Origin: Bacillota bacterium | GTDB taxonomy: Bacteria; Bacillota; Clostridia; Oscillospirales; Acutalibacteraceae | DNA: 23,770 nucleotides | Assembly (NCBI GenBank): GCA_030705695.1 | Contig: JAUZPX010000012.1 | Span: forward strand, 1-23,770 | Direction of reading: 5' to 3' | Part shown: positions 1 to 9,700 of the stretch, piece after piece | Layout of the letters: each line of letters begins with the position of its first letter | Position numbering within the stretch: position 1 is the first letter of the stretch | Position numbers and translations under genes: made by a program | The notes under the pieces: model-generated | What the model saw: only the letters and a program-made list of their open reading frames with translations | Databases searched by the model: none | Told to the model about the DNA's origin: nothing

Positions 1-2
1 CT

Positions 3-44
3 ATTTTTGGAGTACTTAATGCTATTAATCGTGCAGAAGTATAA
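3..44 (+). CDS. C-terminal tail of an upstream gene (partial)
   Basis: Frame 3 is open from the window edge and stops with TAA at 42-44, leaving about 13 residues (IFGVLNAINRAEV). A strong terminator hairpin follows 17 nt after the stop, which is the normal spacing for the end of a transcript and is the main reason for preferring this frame. Too little remains to assign a product. Frame 1 is also open a little further, to about 108, so the choice is uncertain. Confidence 0.4.
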   Translation: MFGVLNAINRAEV

Positions 45-61
45 AAGAAAAATAATATTTT

Positions 62-90
62 TAAAGCGTCCTGAAATTCAGGACGCTTTA
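62..90. terminator. Perfect-stem intrinsic terminator, possibly bidirectional
   Basis: A 13-bp perfect stem (taaagcgtcctga pairing with tcaggacgcttta) encloses a 3-nt loop. It is preceded by an A-rich and followed by a T-rich stretch, so it can end the upstream plus-strand gene and also the minus-strand flavodoxin-domain gene, whose stop is about 67 nt away. Confidence 0.85.
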
Positions 91-156
91 TTTCATAAAT
101 TATTTTAAATAAAAACACTGACTTCAATCTAAAATGTTTCACAATATTTGTAAGCT

Positions 157-651
157 TTATTTAATTTGTTTATTTACCCACTTGACAACCTCAGCAAGGT
201 TTTCTTCTTTGACATAATCTACGCCGCTCTCAATATTGTTTATAGCTTCAATAATATCATCCGTCTTATCTTTCTTGCTTTTAAGCATTTTCAAAAACAT
301 CGAAAGTATAACCTTATCAAAACCTTTTATTTCTCTAATCGGCTTATTACCTCCTCGAAGATAGAAAAATTCCTTACCCTCAATATTATTGTTTTTTACA
401 AACGTTGCAGAATTTGGTTCAGGACCTCTGCCAGTACCGCTTGCACAAACAGCTTTAACATTGAAATTTTTTAAAGCCTTTTTAAGCCCTTTTACCCTCC
501 CTGCCGAAATCCAGCCAAGAAAAACAACATCAGAACCTTTTTTAACTGAGTTAAAGTCTTTAATATTGTATGCTTTAAGCCCTGTAATTTTGGCAAGCAT
601 CTTTGCGTATTTTTCTGTGAATCCTGTTTTTGATTCATAAATTATTGTCAT
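157..651 (-). CDS. Flavodoxin-domain protein
   Basis: This 164-residue cytoplasmic protein starts with a beta strand followed by a TGFTEKYA loop (residues 9-16), the position of the FMN phosphate-binding loop in flavodoxins. A second glycine-rich segment (ASGTGRG, about residues 71-77) fits the flavin-contacting region. It resembles flavodoxin-like domains related to HemG-type protoporphyrinogen oxidases, but no specific substrate can be read from the sequence. An AGGAGG site lies about 6 nt before the ATG, so the start is secure. It is transcribed away from the LytTR gene; a TATAAT at 727-722 on the minus strand is a possible -10 with a poor -35. The redox role is inferred from family resemblance only. 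Confidence 0.8.
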   Translation of the reverse strand: MTIIYESKTGFTEKYAKMLAKITGLKAYNIKDFNSVKKGSDVVFLGWISAGRVKGLKKALKNFNVKAVCASGTGRGPEPNSATFVKNNNIEGKEFFYLRGGNKPIREIKGFDKVILSMFLKMLKSKKDKTDDIIEAINNIESGVDYVKEENLAEVVKWVNKQIK

Positions 652-680
652 AAATATCCTCCTGATTTTTTTATCTTATT

Positions 681-699
681 TAGTTAATTAACCTGAATA
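681..699. repeat. Solo terminal-inverted-repeat-like sequence matching the MITE at 15526
   Basis: The stretch beginning tagttaattaacctgaa matches the outer end of the inverted-repeat element at 15526-15681 (tagtcaattaacctgaa) at 16 of 17 positions, including the initial TA. No inverted partner was found within the next 170 bp. It could be a remnant of the same element family or a chance match in AT-rich DNA. It also contains the palindrome GTTAATTAAC (683-692). Confidence 0.4.
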
Positions 700-811
700 A
701 AAAATACAAACTTACAAACTTATTATAATCCATAATTTTATCGAAAAAAAGCTTTTTACCGTATTTTTATTACCACTTACCCTTATAAAATTACAGATTA
801 ATAAATCTCCC

Positions 812-839
812 TTGTAATTTGCAAAATAAACATTATACT
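812..839 (+). promoter_or_regulatory. Candidate promoter of the LytTR/LiaF-like pair
   Basis: TTGTAA at 812-817 and TATACT at 834-839 are separated by 16 bp, a reasonable sigma-70-type promoter. The predicted transcript would begin only a few bases before the AGGAGG at 847-852, giving a very short leader. Just upstream is the small inverted repeat agatt-aata-aatct at 795-808, which could bind a regulator. All of this is inferred by eye. Confidence 0.35.
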
Positions 840-859
840 TTAAATCAGGAGGTGATTAA

Positions 860-1324
860 GTGAAAATACGCATAGAACTGACGGATAATTTAACTGAAGA
901 TGAAATAATAATCCGCTGTGGCCAAGTGGATGAAAACATTCAGAAAATCCATCAGTATCTGCTGGATCAATCTTCGGTCAATTCAAAAATAATATTTTAC
1001 AAGCAAAACATGGAGTTTTACTTTCCTCTAAGCGATATATATTTTTTTGAAACTGAAAATGAACATATTTATGCTCACACGGCAAACGATTCATACAAAA
1101 TAAAATACCGTTTATATGAACTGGAGCAAATTCTTCCCAAGTATTTTTTCCGTGTTTCAAAATCGGCAATCGTAAACATAAAGCATATATATTCCATTGA
1201 GCGTAACATCACTTCATCTAGCCTTATTCAATTTGCTAACAGTTATAAAACTGCATATGTGTCAAGACAAAATTACCGAGAGCTTCGGCTCCGCTTAAAC
1301 GAAAGGAGTTATTATGAAAAATAG
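860..1324 (+). CDS. Stand-alone LytTR-type DNA-binding transcriptional regulator
   Basis: A 154-residue protein whose last ~100 residues fit a LytTR DNA-binding domain: DIYFFETENEHIYAHT (about 53-68), then a segment ending in YFFRVSKSAIVNIKHI (about 95-110), the typical RxHRSxxVN-like region of this family. There is no receiver domain; the first ~45 residues are a short leader segment, so it is not a classical two-component response regulator. The start is GTG at 860, with a strong AGGAGGTGA 4 nt upstream. Its 3' end overlaps the next gene by 11 nt, indicating translational coupling. LytTR genes paired with a membrane protein (for example HdrRM and BrsRM in streptococci) form regulatory systems in which the membrane partner restrains the regulator. 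That role here is inference. Confidence 0.87.
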   Translation: MKIRIELTDNLTEDEIIIRCGQVDENIQKIHQYLLDQSSVNSKIIFYKQNMEFYFPLSDIYFFETENEHIYAHTANDSYKIKYRLYELEQILPKYFFRVSKSAIVNIKHIYSIERNITSSSLIQFANSYKTAYVSRQNYRELRLRLNERSYYEK

Positions 1325-2018
1325 AAATTGGTTTTGGGGTCTGGTGTTTTTATTCGGAGGCATACTTGTTGTTTTAAGCCAAGTACAATCCATAGTGCAA
1401 ATAGGTACATTCACTGCCATTGCAACTGTTTTTCTTGCAGCAATAGTCATATCAAGTATTGTTTACAGAAATTTCTTTGGTGTTATCTTCCCATTTGTTT
1501 TTCTTTATGAACTTTACGAAAAAACACTTCAGCTTCCTCATATAGACTTCTGGATTCTTATCTTATCAGCTGCATTGATAACCTCTGGTTTGCATATAAT
1601 TTTTGGGAGCAGGTTCCATAAAAAACATTTCCATTACCATGACAAAAAAAAATTTGAAACAATTGAAGATGACATAGACAACAATACCCCTACTGCAAGC
1701 GTTAACTTTGGTTCATCAAGCAAATATCTTCATTCCGACAATTTAAAAAGCGGTCATTTTGAAGTATCCTTTGGAGAATTGAACGTATATTTTGAACAAG
1801 CCCATGTTTGTCCGGAAGGCGCAGATATAGACTTAACAAGCAGTTTCGGTTCACTAAAGATTTATGTTCCTAGAGGATGGCAAGTTAAAGACAGCATTCA
1901 GGCTACGCTCGGGGCAGTTAACAGTCAGTCAAAACCCCAAGTTTTAGATGTAAACGCTCCGCAGTTAAGGCTTACAGGCAGTGTTTCTTTTGGTGCAATT
2001 GAAATTAATTATGTGTAA
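1314..2018 (+). CDS. Membrane protein with LiaF-like C-terminal domain (probable LytTR partner)
   Basis: A 234-residue protein with about four hydrophobic segments in the first 95 residues (starting WFWGLVFLFGGILVVL), a charged His/Lys-rich link (KKHFHYHDKKK, about 103-113) and a soluble C-terminal domain rich in beta strands (about 125-234). The layout matches LiaF/YvqF-type cell-envelope stress proteins, where the membrane protein inhibits a regulatory system. AAAGGAG lies 5 nt before the ATG. The start lies inside the LytTR gene, so the two are almost certainly made together. Likely role: membrane sensor or inhibitor of the LytTR protein, responding to envelope conditions. The signal and targets are unknown. 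Confidence 0.78.
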   Translation: MKNRNWFWGLVFLFGGILVVLSQVQSIVQIGTFTAIATVFLAAIVISSIVYRNFFGVIFPFVFLYELYEKTLQLPHIDFWILILSAALITSGLHIIFGSRFHKKHFHYHDKKKFETIEDDIDNNTPTASVNFGSSSKYLHSDNLKSGHFEVSFGELNVYFEQAHVCPEGADIDLTSSFGSLKIYVPRGWQVKDSIQATLGAVNSQSKPQVLDVNAPQLRLTGSVSFGAIEINYV

Positions 2019-2054
2019 AAAGCTTTAAAGTGAGAAATAATATTAGATAAAACA

Positions 2055-2083
2055 AAGGAATGAGTTAATAAAACTCATTCCTT
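2055..2083. terminator. Bidirectional terminator between convergent genes
   Basis: A 12-bp perfect stem (aaggaatgagtt with aactcattcctt) and 5-nt loop aataa. It has A-rich sequence on the left and a TTATATTTTA tract on the right, so it can terminate from both sides. It sits between the plus-strand LiaF-like gene and the minus-strand Wzz-like gene. Confidence 0.88.
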
Positions 2084-2104
2084 ATATTTTACTTATCACA
2101 TATA

Positions 2105-3589
2105 TTATTCGTTACTTTCGACCTGAGGTTCTTCAACTTGTTGAACTTCAAGTGAAGTTCCTTCAATATTAATAATATACTTATCGTTTTTCTTTTTATT
2201 AATGTAAGTTAGTATTGCACCTATAATCAGACCAAATAAGAAACCAACAACAGCAAAAATTACACCTGTTTTTAAATACGTTGTTTTATTAATATTTACA
2301 TTTACAGTAGCAGGTGACACAACATTAACAGCTAATTTTAATGGGTCAGTTGTGTAATAATCCGTTGCTGTTTTATTTGTAAGATCAACCCATTTTTTTG
2401 TATCGGAAAGAATCGTATCAACAAGAGCATCAACTTTTAACTTTGCATCATCTTTTTGCTCTTGTGTTGTTTTATCGTTTACAAGAAGATTAAGTTTTCT
2501 CTGCAAATCTTCAATATCACGTTTGTCGTCAGAAGCCTCAACTCCTGAATCTACGTACTTTGTAACCATTTGATTGTATTCTTGGTTAACAAGTTCTATA
2601 CGGTAATCACTGGTGTAAAGTTCATCATTATTATAATTACTAGTTGTATTCTTAGGCAAATAATACAGCTGCTTGCCATTATCCATTTCTTTTAAAGCAG
2701 CATATGCAACACTTTGTGCATCTTGAGCCTTTTGCATACTTATGGTCAAGGTATTAATTTGGCTGTTATATATTTGTATTCTTGCCGACTTATCACTTGT
2801 TAATGCATATGAATCAATAAGTGCATTTAGCCTGTCAAACTCAATTTTTTTGACTGAACTTACAGAATTGTAAATATCATCGAAAGATAACCCGGTTGTT
2901 GAAGAACGGAATTTCTGGGCTGCATCCGATTTGGTCTTGGCGTAAGTTGTAAGCAAACTCAATTGATTCTTAAGATATGTAGCAATATCAGGATAATCTA
3001 AACTTTTTACATTTGTGTTTGATATAGTATTCGAAATATACGGCTGATAACCATATTTGTTATAAAAATTATCAGAATACTTATCAATAATAGCATTAAC
3101 AATTTGTTGCGCCTGCAAGTTAGAAATATTCCAAGCTTTACTTACTGTTAACGTAATTATATACTGATTAGGATAATATACATAATCACTTGTATCTTGA
3201 ACACCATTTTTCTTTTGCTCATTCTGCAATAATAATTTTTGTTCAACATCATTGGGAACAAGGGGTGTTACGGTAATTGAATCAACCACAGTTGACTCAT
3301 TAAGTTTTTTATCAAGCCCAACACTTTTTAGAGCTGTTAACACAACTTCTGGAGATTTTATCGGAGTAATATCGAATTTGCCTCCAGCAGGGTCAAGTCC
3401 TTTTTCAATACCAGTATAATTAAAGCCAACAATTGCTTGTGAAGTAACAAAACTTGAAGTAGTTCTGTATTGGTTATACAGACCTCCCGCAATAAATAAA
3501 ACCATAATGCAGGAAATTAAAATTTTGTATTTAAAAAGAATATAAAAAATTTTTTGCAAATCAAAATGAGTCTGAGCTTTTTGATTCAT
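2105..3589 (-). CDS. Wzz-type polysaccharide chain-length determinant / co-polymerase
   Basis: About 494 residues. A cytoplasmic N-terminus leads to a transmembrane segment (about residues 16-36, rich in I/L/V), then ~390 residues of polar, helix- and coiled-coil-prone extracytoplasmic sequence, then a second membrane helix (about 441-462, VIFAVVGFLFGLIIGAILTY) and a short acidic cytoplasmic tail. This is the architecture of polysaccharide co-polymerases that set chain length with Wzy polymerases. No Walker motifs and no tyrosine cluster are present, so any BY-kinase would be a separate protein. The longest frame begins at a GTG at 3601, but that codon overlaps the AGAGGTGA ribosome site; the ATG at 3589 sits 8 nt after it and is preferred. 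It has its own promoter and operator-like palindrome. Confidence 0.8.
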   Translation of the reverse strand: MNQKAQTHFDLQKIFYILFKYKILISCIMVLFIAGGLYNQYRTTSSFVTSQAIVGFNYTGIEKGLDPAGGKFDITPIKSPEVVLTALKSVGLDKKLNESTVVDSITVTPLVPNDVEQKLLLQNEQKKNGVQDTSDYVYYPNQYIITLTVSKAWNISNLQAQQIVNAIIDKYSDNFYNKYGYQPYISNTISNTNVKSLDYPDIATYLKNQLSLLTTYAKTKSDAAQKFRSSTTGLSFDDIYNSVSSVKKIEFDRLNALIDSYALTSDKSARIQIYNSQINTLTISMQKAQDAQSVAYAALKEMDNGKQLYYLPKNTTSNYNNDELYTSDYRIELVNQEYNQMVTKYVDSGVEASDDKRDIEDLQRKLNLLVNDKTTQEQKDDAKLKVDALVDTILSDTKKWVDLTNKTATDYYTTDPLKLAVNVVSPATVNVNINKTTYLKTGVIFAVVGFLFGLIIGAILTYINKKKNDKYIINIEGTSLEVQQVEEPQVESNE

Positions 3590-3616
3590 ATCGTCACTCA
3601 CCTCTCAATGTATTAT

Positions 3617-3645
3617 ATTTTAACACTTTAATGTGCTAATTTCAA
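3617..3645 (-). promoter_or_regulatory. Promoter of the Wzz-like gene with embedded operator-like palindrome
   Basis: On the minus strand TTGAAA (3645-3640) and TAAAAT (3622-3617) are separated by 17 bp; an overlapping TATAAT lies at 3617-3612. The spacer between the two boxes is filled by an imperfect inverted repeat, ttaacac-tttaat-gtgctaa (3620-3639, one mismatch). A repressor bound there would block RNA polymerase. The factor is unknown. Confidence 0.5.
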
Positions 3646-3672
3646 CTTTTTTCACATTATTTTTTAATGTAA

Positions 3673-3712
3673 TAAAAGGCAGCAATGTAATTTTTTACGT
3701 TACTGCCTTTTA
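3673..3712 (-). terminator. Terminator of the giant surface protein gene
   Basis: A long hairpin: left arm 3674-3690 and right arm 3695-3711 (aaaaggcag...ctgcctttt) with one mismatch, one wobble and a TTTT loop. It lies about 30 nt past the stop of the giant minus-strand gene, followed on that strand by a T-rich stretch. It separates that gene from the Wzz-like gene, which has its own promoter. Confidence 0.75.
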
Positions 3713-3741
3713 ATTAGTTAATTAATACTGCAAATAATGTA

Positions 3742-6700
3742 TCAATTGGTAACATTAACTGTAATACCGTTTGCGAAAGGCGAGCTCCATGCACCGTTAA
3801 CCATGGCTTCATATGATATGTTTTTAGTACCTGTTAGCGTGAACGGACGTCGTAAAATCCAGTCTATCTGTCCGTTTGCATTTACTGACTTGCTTACAAT
3901 CATAGATGGTGTAACAACTTCATAGTAACTGCCATTCATTACCATCATAAGATTTGTTGCTTCCGGTATTGTTGTAACTTTTACATATGAACCGGTTGCC
4001 ATTGTTGTAGAGAAAGCAGTTGATGTTAATGAATTTTGTGTTGTTCCGCCTGTTATTGAAGAAATAACACTATTTATTGTTACTGTTGTTGTTAAGGTTT
4101 GATTTGAAAGCACTCCGCCAATATAGCCCTTAAATCCTACTGTGTTAACACCTACATCCAGATGTCTTAAACTAATGAGCCACTGCTTTGAACCGTCTGG
4201 GTTTGTAAGTACGTTGAGTTTTTCACATGGTATAACAAGAGGTCTCTGTACGCCGTTAATTGTTACTACTATGTCGGTTACATTCGGATAAGTAACAACT
4301 ATGAAATATGTTGGGAAATTAGCGTAATTCGAGGTACTCAAGCTGTTACATGATGTAGTAGAAGTTCCAGTAAGAACACCCTTAATTACATCAGAGGTTA
4401 CGGTAATATTAATTGTATGGCAACTTGGGGCCTGCCATTTACCGTTATAATACGGCTCATATGAGATTGACTTTGTTCCAAGAGTTGTAAATACTCTTGT
4501 AATAATCCAATCTTTTGTACCGTTACCATTATCTGTAACACTTACAATATTTGCAGAAGGAACAATTTCATAGTAACCTAAGCAATTTAGCATGAGGTTG
4601 CTTACAGATGATAATGTTCTGATCTTAATATAAGTTGTATCTCCTGCTTTAGCAGTAATAGCTGTTTGATTAATAGTATTGGCATCAGTTCCTGTTAAGA
4701 CTGATTGAATTAATTCGGAAGCTGAAACGCTAACAGTTCTGTAGTCAGTCTGCCAAGCACCATCCACATAGCCATATACATTAATAGTGTAACTTCCAGA
4801 TGTAGCAAATTGTCTTGATATCATCCATGACTTTGTACCATCACCCATATTAACACATGCAATAACATTTGAAACAGGTACTACTTCTTCAACACCGTTT
4901 ACAACAAACTTAAACTGAGTAACTTTATCGTTTGTTTTAAAGCTGAAATATGCATTGAAACCTGCGATAATATTTGCTGATGTACCTGTAAATGTAATTG
5001 AATCAGCTGAAACTTTGTAACTTTGTATTGTTGTAGTGTTGATAATAAGGCTTGTAGGAAGATTGCTTACAGGAGCCACGATTCCGTTATAGCCGGCAAC
5101 AAATTGCAAGTTCTTGTTTGAAGAGGCTGTATTAAACGGCATTCTGATAAGCCAATCTTTTGTTCCGTCACCATTAGCTGTAACACTGATAATTTGATCG
5201 CTTGTAACTTTCTGATACCATGAATTATCTTCATACATAGTAAGCGAATCAACAATCATAGGTGTTTTAACTCTAATGTATACTGGAACATTTTGAGGAC
5301 ACTCATAGGTAGTTTGATTTTGAACATCTTGTGTACTACCGTATTGAATAGAAATTATTGGCTTAACAACATTTGTAGTAACACCAACGGTTTGGTTTAT
5401 CCATTGAGAATCCTTATAACCTCTAAACTGAACATCATAAGTTCCTATCGTTGTAAAGTTACTGCTTACAAGCCATTGCTTTGTTCCGTCAGTATTAGTT
5501 GTTACTGAGAGAATATTCTGAACAGGAACAATTGTTTCTGTTCCGTTGATGATAATTTTAATCTGGGTTACAGTACTATCAGTTTTTACAGAATAATATG
5601 CATTTGTTCCTGCAAGAATTGTAGATGTCGTGTAATTTACGTCAGTAGACTTATAATTTGTTTTAACATCCAATATTGCAGCTGTGAGTACAGTATCTTG
5701 TACACAGTAGATCGAAGCACCGCTCCAGCGTCCAAAAGCATAAGAACTGAAAGTTACTGTTTTTGTACCTGTTGTCTTAAACGGATTATTGATTATCCAA
5801 TATTTCATTCCGTCAGTTCCGATATATGTACTGATTATTTTACTTGATGTTATATCGATAGCAGCACCTGTATCTGCGAACAAGCGTAAGCTTGTAACAT
5901 CAGGTATAGTTTTTACTTTAAAGTAACATGGTGCATATTGATATACAGTAGCTGACAAGCTTGAAATATTATCCTGTGTAGCAGATGTCCAAATACCTAA
6001 AGTACAGTTTACACTTGACATTGCAAAGAGACCGATATCTGTAGTTGTGTAGTTATAACCTGACACCAAGGATACAGAATCACTTAAAAGTGTTGAAGGA
6101 TTGATATCATTATCTATTGTTGGGTCTGTTCCTTTGTTTTTATCTGTTACCTTATCATAACCAGAAGGAAGAATAACGCCAATCTTATAAGCACTCGGTT
6201 TTAAGCTTGTAAACGTATATTTTCCGTTAGCATCTGATGTAGTACTCTTAACAAAAAGACCGTTTTTGTCATACAAGTTTACAGTAACATTTGGAACACC
6301 TGGTTCACCGTAATCTTGGATACCGTTTGCATTTTTATCGTTCCAGACAAAATCACCCAATGATGCATATTTGTAGAAACCAGCATCGATATCAGCATTA
6401 ATTTGTCCTGAAGTAACAGTAATAACAGCTGTCTTTAATGTTGCTACATCAATATCGCTGTCGACTGTTCTGTCTGTACCCTGCGCTTTATCTGTTGCAG
6501 AATCATAACCGGCTGGTTTATCAAATTTCACAACATAAGAGCCTGGTTTTAGTCTTATAAACAGATAGTTACCGTTTGCATCAGTTACTTTATCTGCAAC
6601 TGGGTTACCGTATGCATCAATTGCCTGAGTAACACCGTCTGCTTTATAAAGATGTACTGTAGCACCGCTTATTCCAGATTCGGTAATCTGACGAATACCG

Positions 6701-9700
6701 TCACCGTTAGTATCTGCGAATACTGTATCACCGATTGAAGCAAGCTTATAGAATCCTGCGTCAATATCAGTTTTTCTTTGTCCAGCAGTAAGAGTAATAC
6801 TGTCTGTTTTAAATGTAATAGTATTAATATCGCTGTCTTTTGTTCTGTCGGAACCTAAAGCTTTGTCAGAAGCCAAATCAAAACCTGTTGGCTTTGCAAA
6901 AGATACAATGTATGTTCCGGCAGCAAGATTAACAAACTGATAATTTCCGTTAGCGTCAGTCGTTACGCTGCTTACAGTGTTGCCAAATGCATCCTTTGCA
7001 GGAAGCAATGTAGTGGCGTCAATTAAGGATACAGTAGCTCCTGCTATTCCTGTCTCTCCACTGTCTTGGATTCCGTTTGCATTCTTATCTTCCCAAACTT
7101 TATCGCCTATTGATGCAAGATACATACCTTGATCAACGTTATTATTTGTTTGACCAGAGATAACAGTTATTGAATTTGTAACTGCTTCGGCATCTTTATT
7201 TGTTGTAAATATGCCGTCACTGTCATTAGAATCAGTTCCGCCTGCTTTGTATGGGCTTAGCAGGTAAACTTGGTTTGTATTAACAAAATGAACAACATAA
7301 ATACCAGGATTTAATTTTGTGAAGCTATAGTTACCTGAAGCATTTGTTGTTGCATCTGCAACCACAGCACCGTTACCGTCAATTACAGCATTTCCGTTTG
7401 TATCTGTAAGTCTTACTTTGATTCCGGAAATTCCGAATTCACCTGAATCCTGAATACCGTTACCGTTAAGATCATGCCAAACCTTATCGCCGATTGTTGC
7501 GAACTTATACATACCACAATCAATAGTATCTATACGCTCACCTGCTGTCAATGCGAATGAAGCTGTAGAACCTGTTGAATTAACATCACTGTCATTATCA
7601 ATTGCATCGGTAGTAGTTCCTGTAGGTTGAATACTGAATTTACTATATGAACCAGGTCTAAATACTGTAACAACATAGTTACCAGGGAGTAAATCATCAA
7701 ACGAATAGTTTCCGCTGGAATCTGTAGTTGTTGTAAGTAAAGCTGTCGAACTGCCATTTTTATACAGTTTTACAGTAACTCCGCTTACTCCTAGTTCTCC
7801 AGAATCTTTAATTCCGTTTGCATTTTTGTCTTCCCAAACTGAATTACCAATATGTCCAAGATAGAATCCTTGATCAATATCGGTTTTGCTTTGTCCGGAT
7901 ACTAAAGTAAATGCAGCAGTTGTGGCTGTTGTATTATCCGATGACGGAACACCGTCGCTGTCAAGAGTTATATCGGTACCCTGGCTTACAGGTGATGTTT
8001 TATATCCTGTAGGTACTGTAAATTGAACTTTATATGTACCAGGAGCAAGACCTGTAAAGTTATAGTTACCGTTAGCATCTGTTGTTTGCGAAGAAACAGC
8101 TACTCCGTTTACATCAACTGCTGGATTACCGTTGCCATCAAGCAGTTTTACTGTTACATTTGCAAGACCGTTTTCACCTGAATCTTGAATACCGTTTGCG
8201 TTCTTATCGTACCAAACTTTATTAGAAACAGATGCAGTCTTGTAAAGACCCAAACCTATAGACATATCATCCGAAGTTAAATAATAGTCCGGCGTTATTA
8301 CACTGTTATAAGTTGTTGAATCAATTGTAACATCCTTTAATGTCGACGGATTACCGTCTGAATCTAAAGTACTGTCTGAACCTGCTCTGTATGGAGACAG
8401 GTAATATGTTGAAGTATAACTTGAACTATCAGTGTTTGTTTTTGGATAAACAAATTCTAGCCTGTAAATACCTGCCGGCTGATAAACGAATTCATAGAAA
8501 CCTGGCTTACCATCGGCACTGTATCCTGTTCTTGTATAATTGACAAAATCATAATTTTCGCCATCTTTAACATACAAGTTTACAAGTACACCGTTAATTC
8601 CTGTTTCACCTGAATCTTGAATACCGTTTTTATTGGCATCATCCCAAACATAGTTACCTATATTAATAGGTACAGGTTCATGAATTTTAAATCCAACCAT
8701 TTTAGGTTCTGATGGGAGGAATGGCGTATCAACAGTCGAAGTTCCTGCTGAATTAACGTCAGTATATGTAGCTCCAAATCCAAAAGAATCCCATGCAACC
8801 ATTCCGGCACTTGCACCAATCGGAGCTCTAAGTGGCCATTGGATAGCAACTGAGTCACCCGTATTAAGTACAAGTGGACCGAAGTCAACTTTAATTGCCT
8901 TAACTGTTGTAATATCAGCAGGAGGAGTGAGCGACCATCCGTCAGAAGTTAATCCTTTATTGTTTATAGTATCGGAAAGTTCCTGACATGACGGATTAGC
9001 ATTTGTTGTATAGTATATTTTTGTTCCTGCAGGTAAAGCTGCTCCATCTACTCCTGTAATTTTATTTACAAGATAAGGAGTCCACTGAGAACCTCTTGAA
9101 GATGAATCAACAACACCTGTATCACCAACTGTTGGCAACTTGTTGATCATAACAATATTTTTGATAGGACCGTTAGAACCGTCGTTATTTACAACGAGTT
9201 TGTAATCTGCCATACCGCCGGCAACAGTTTGAACATATCCGGGGTATTGAACAGGACTCCAGGTAGAATCAAGTGAACCTTTATTAGAAAGCACTGAACC
9301 TAAGCTACCCTGGAACTTTACAAATATTTTAGCGTCGGATTCAATAAAATTATCTGTTGTTGAAGTGTCGCCGTCAATATCGTTTGTATCAGTTACTAAT
9401 TGTGATGAATCATTTTCATATGTAGTTGAATTGTCTTGAGTACCAATGAAAAGGCTGTTTGTTAGGAATCCAGCAGCAGTTAGATTTTTAATTCTTACTG
9501 TATAACTTATTACAACATATTCACCGGGGTTTAATGTGCCGTTTAATTTAAATTTTAACAGCTGATACTGCTTACCGTTAATAGTCTTTGTTGAAGAAGT
9601 ATCAATTACCGGTTGAGCTGTAATAGAGCTGTTTCCTTGACTGTAACTTAAAAACTGGTAGTTTTCAAATGCTGGGTCAAGCGTGTCAACAGCAATCGGA

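Noticed and set aside
166..640. Plus-strand open frames of 102 and 83 residues
   Set aside because: They lie antisense inside the flavodoxin-domain gene, which has an AGGAGG site and family-like motifs. The plus-strand frames have neither.
3590..3601. GTG start at 3601 for the Wzz-like protein
   Set aside because: The GTG overlaps the ribosome site AGAGGTGA itself, so a ribosome could not use it; the ATG at 3589 has correct spacing.
3742..3800. A sortase or SLH anchor at the C-terminus of the giant protein
   Set aside because: The protein ends in NGITVNVTN with no LPXTG-like motif, hydrophobic stretch or basic tail, and no SLH-type repeats appear in the last 750 residues.
6003..8668. Regular repeats that could suggest a CRISPR array
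   Set aside because: The period is about 360-430 bp, everything is in one coding frame, and the repeats encode SdrD B domains. There are no short identical direct repeats with unique spacers.
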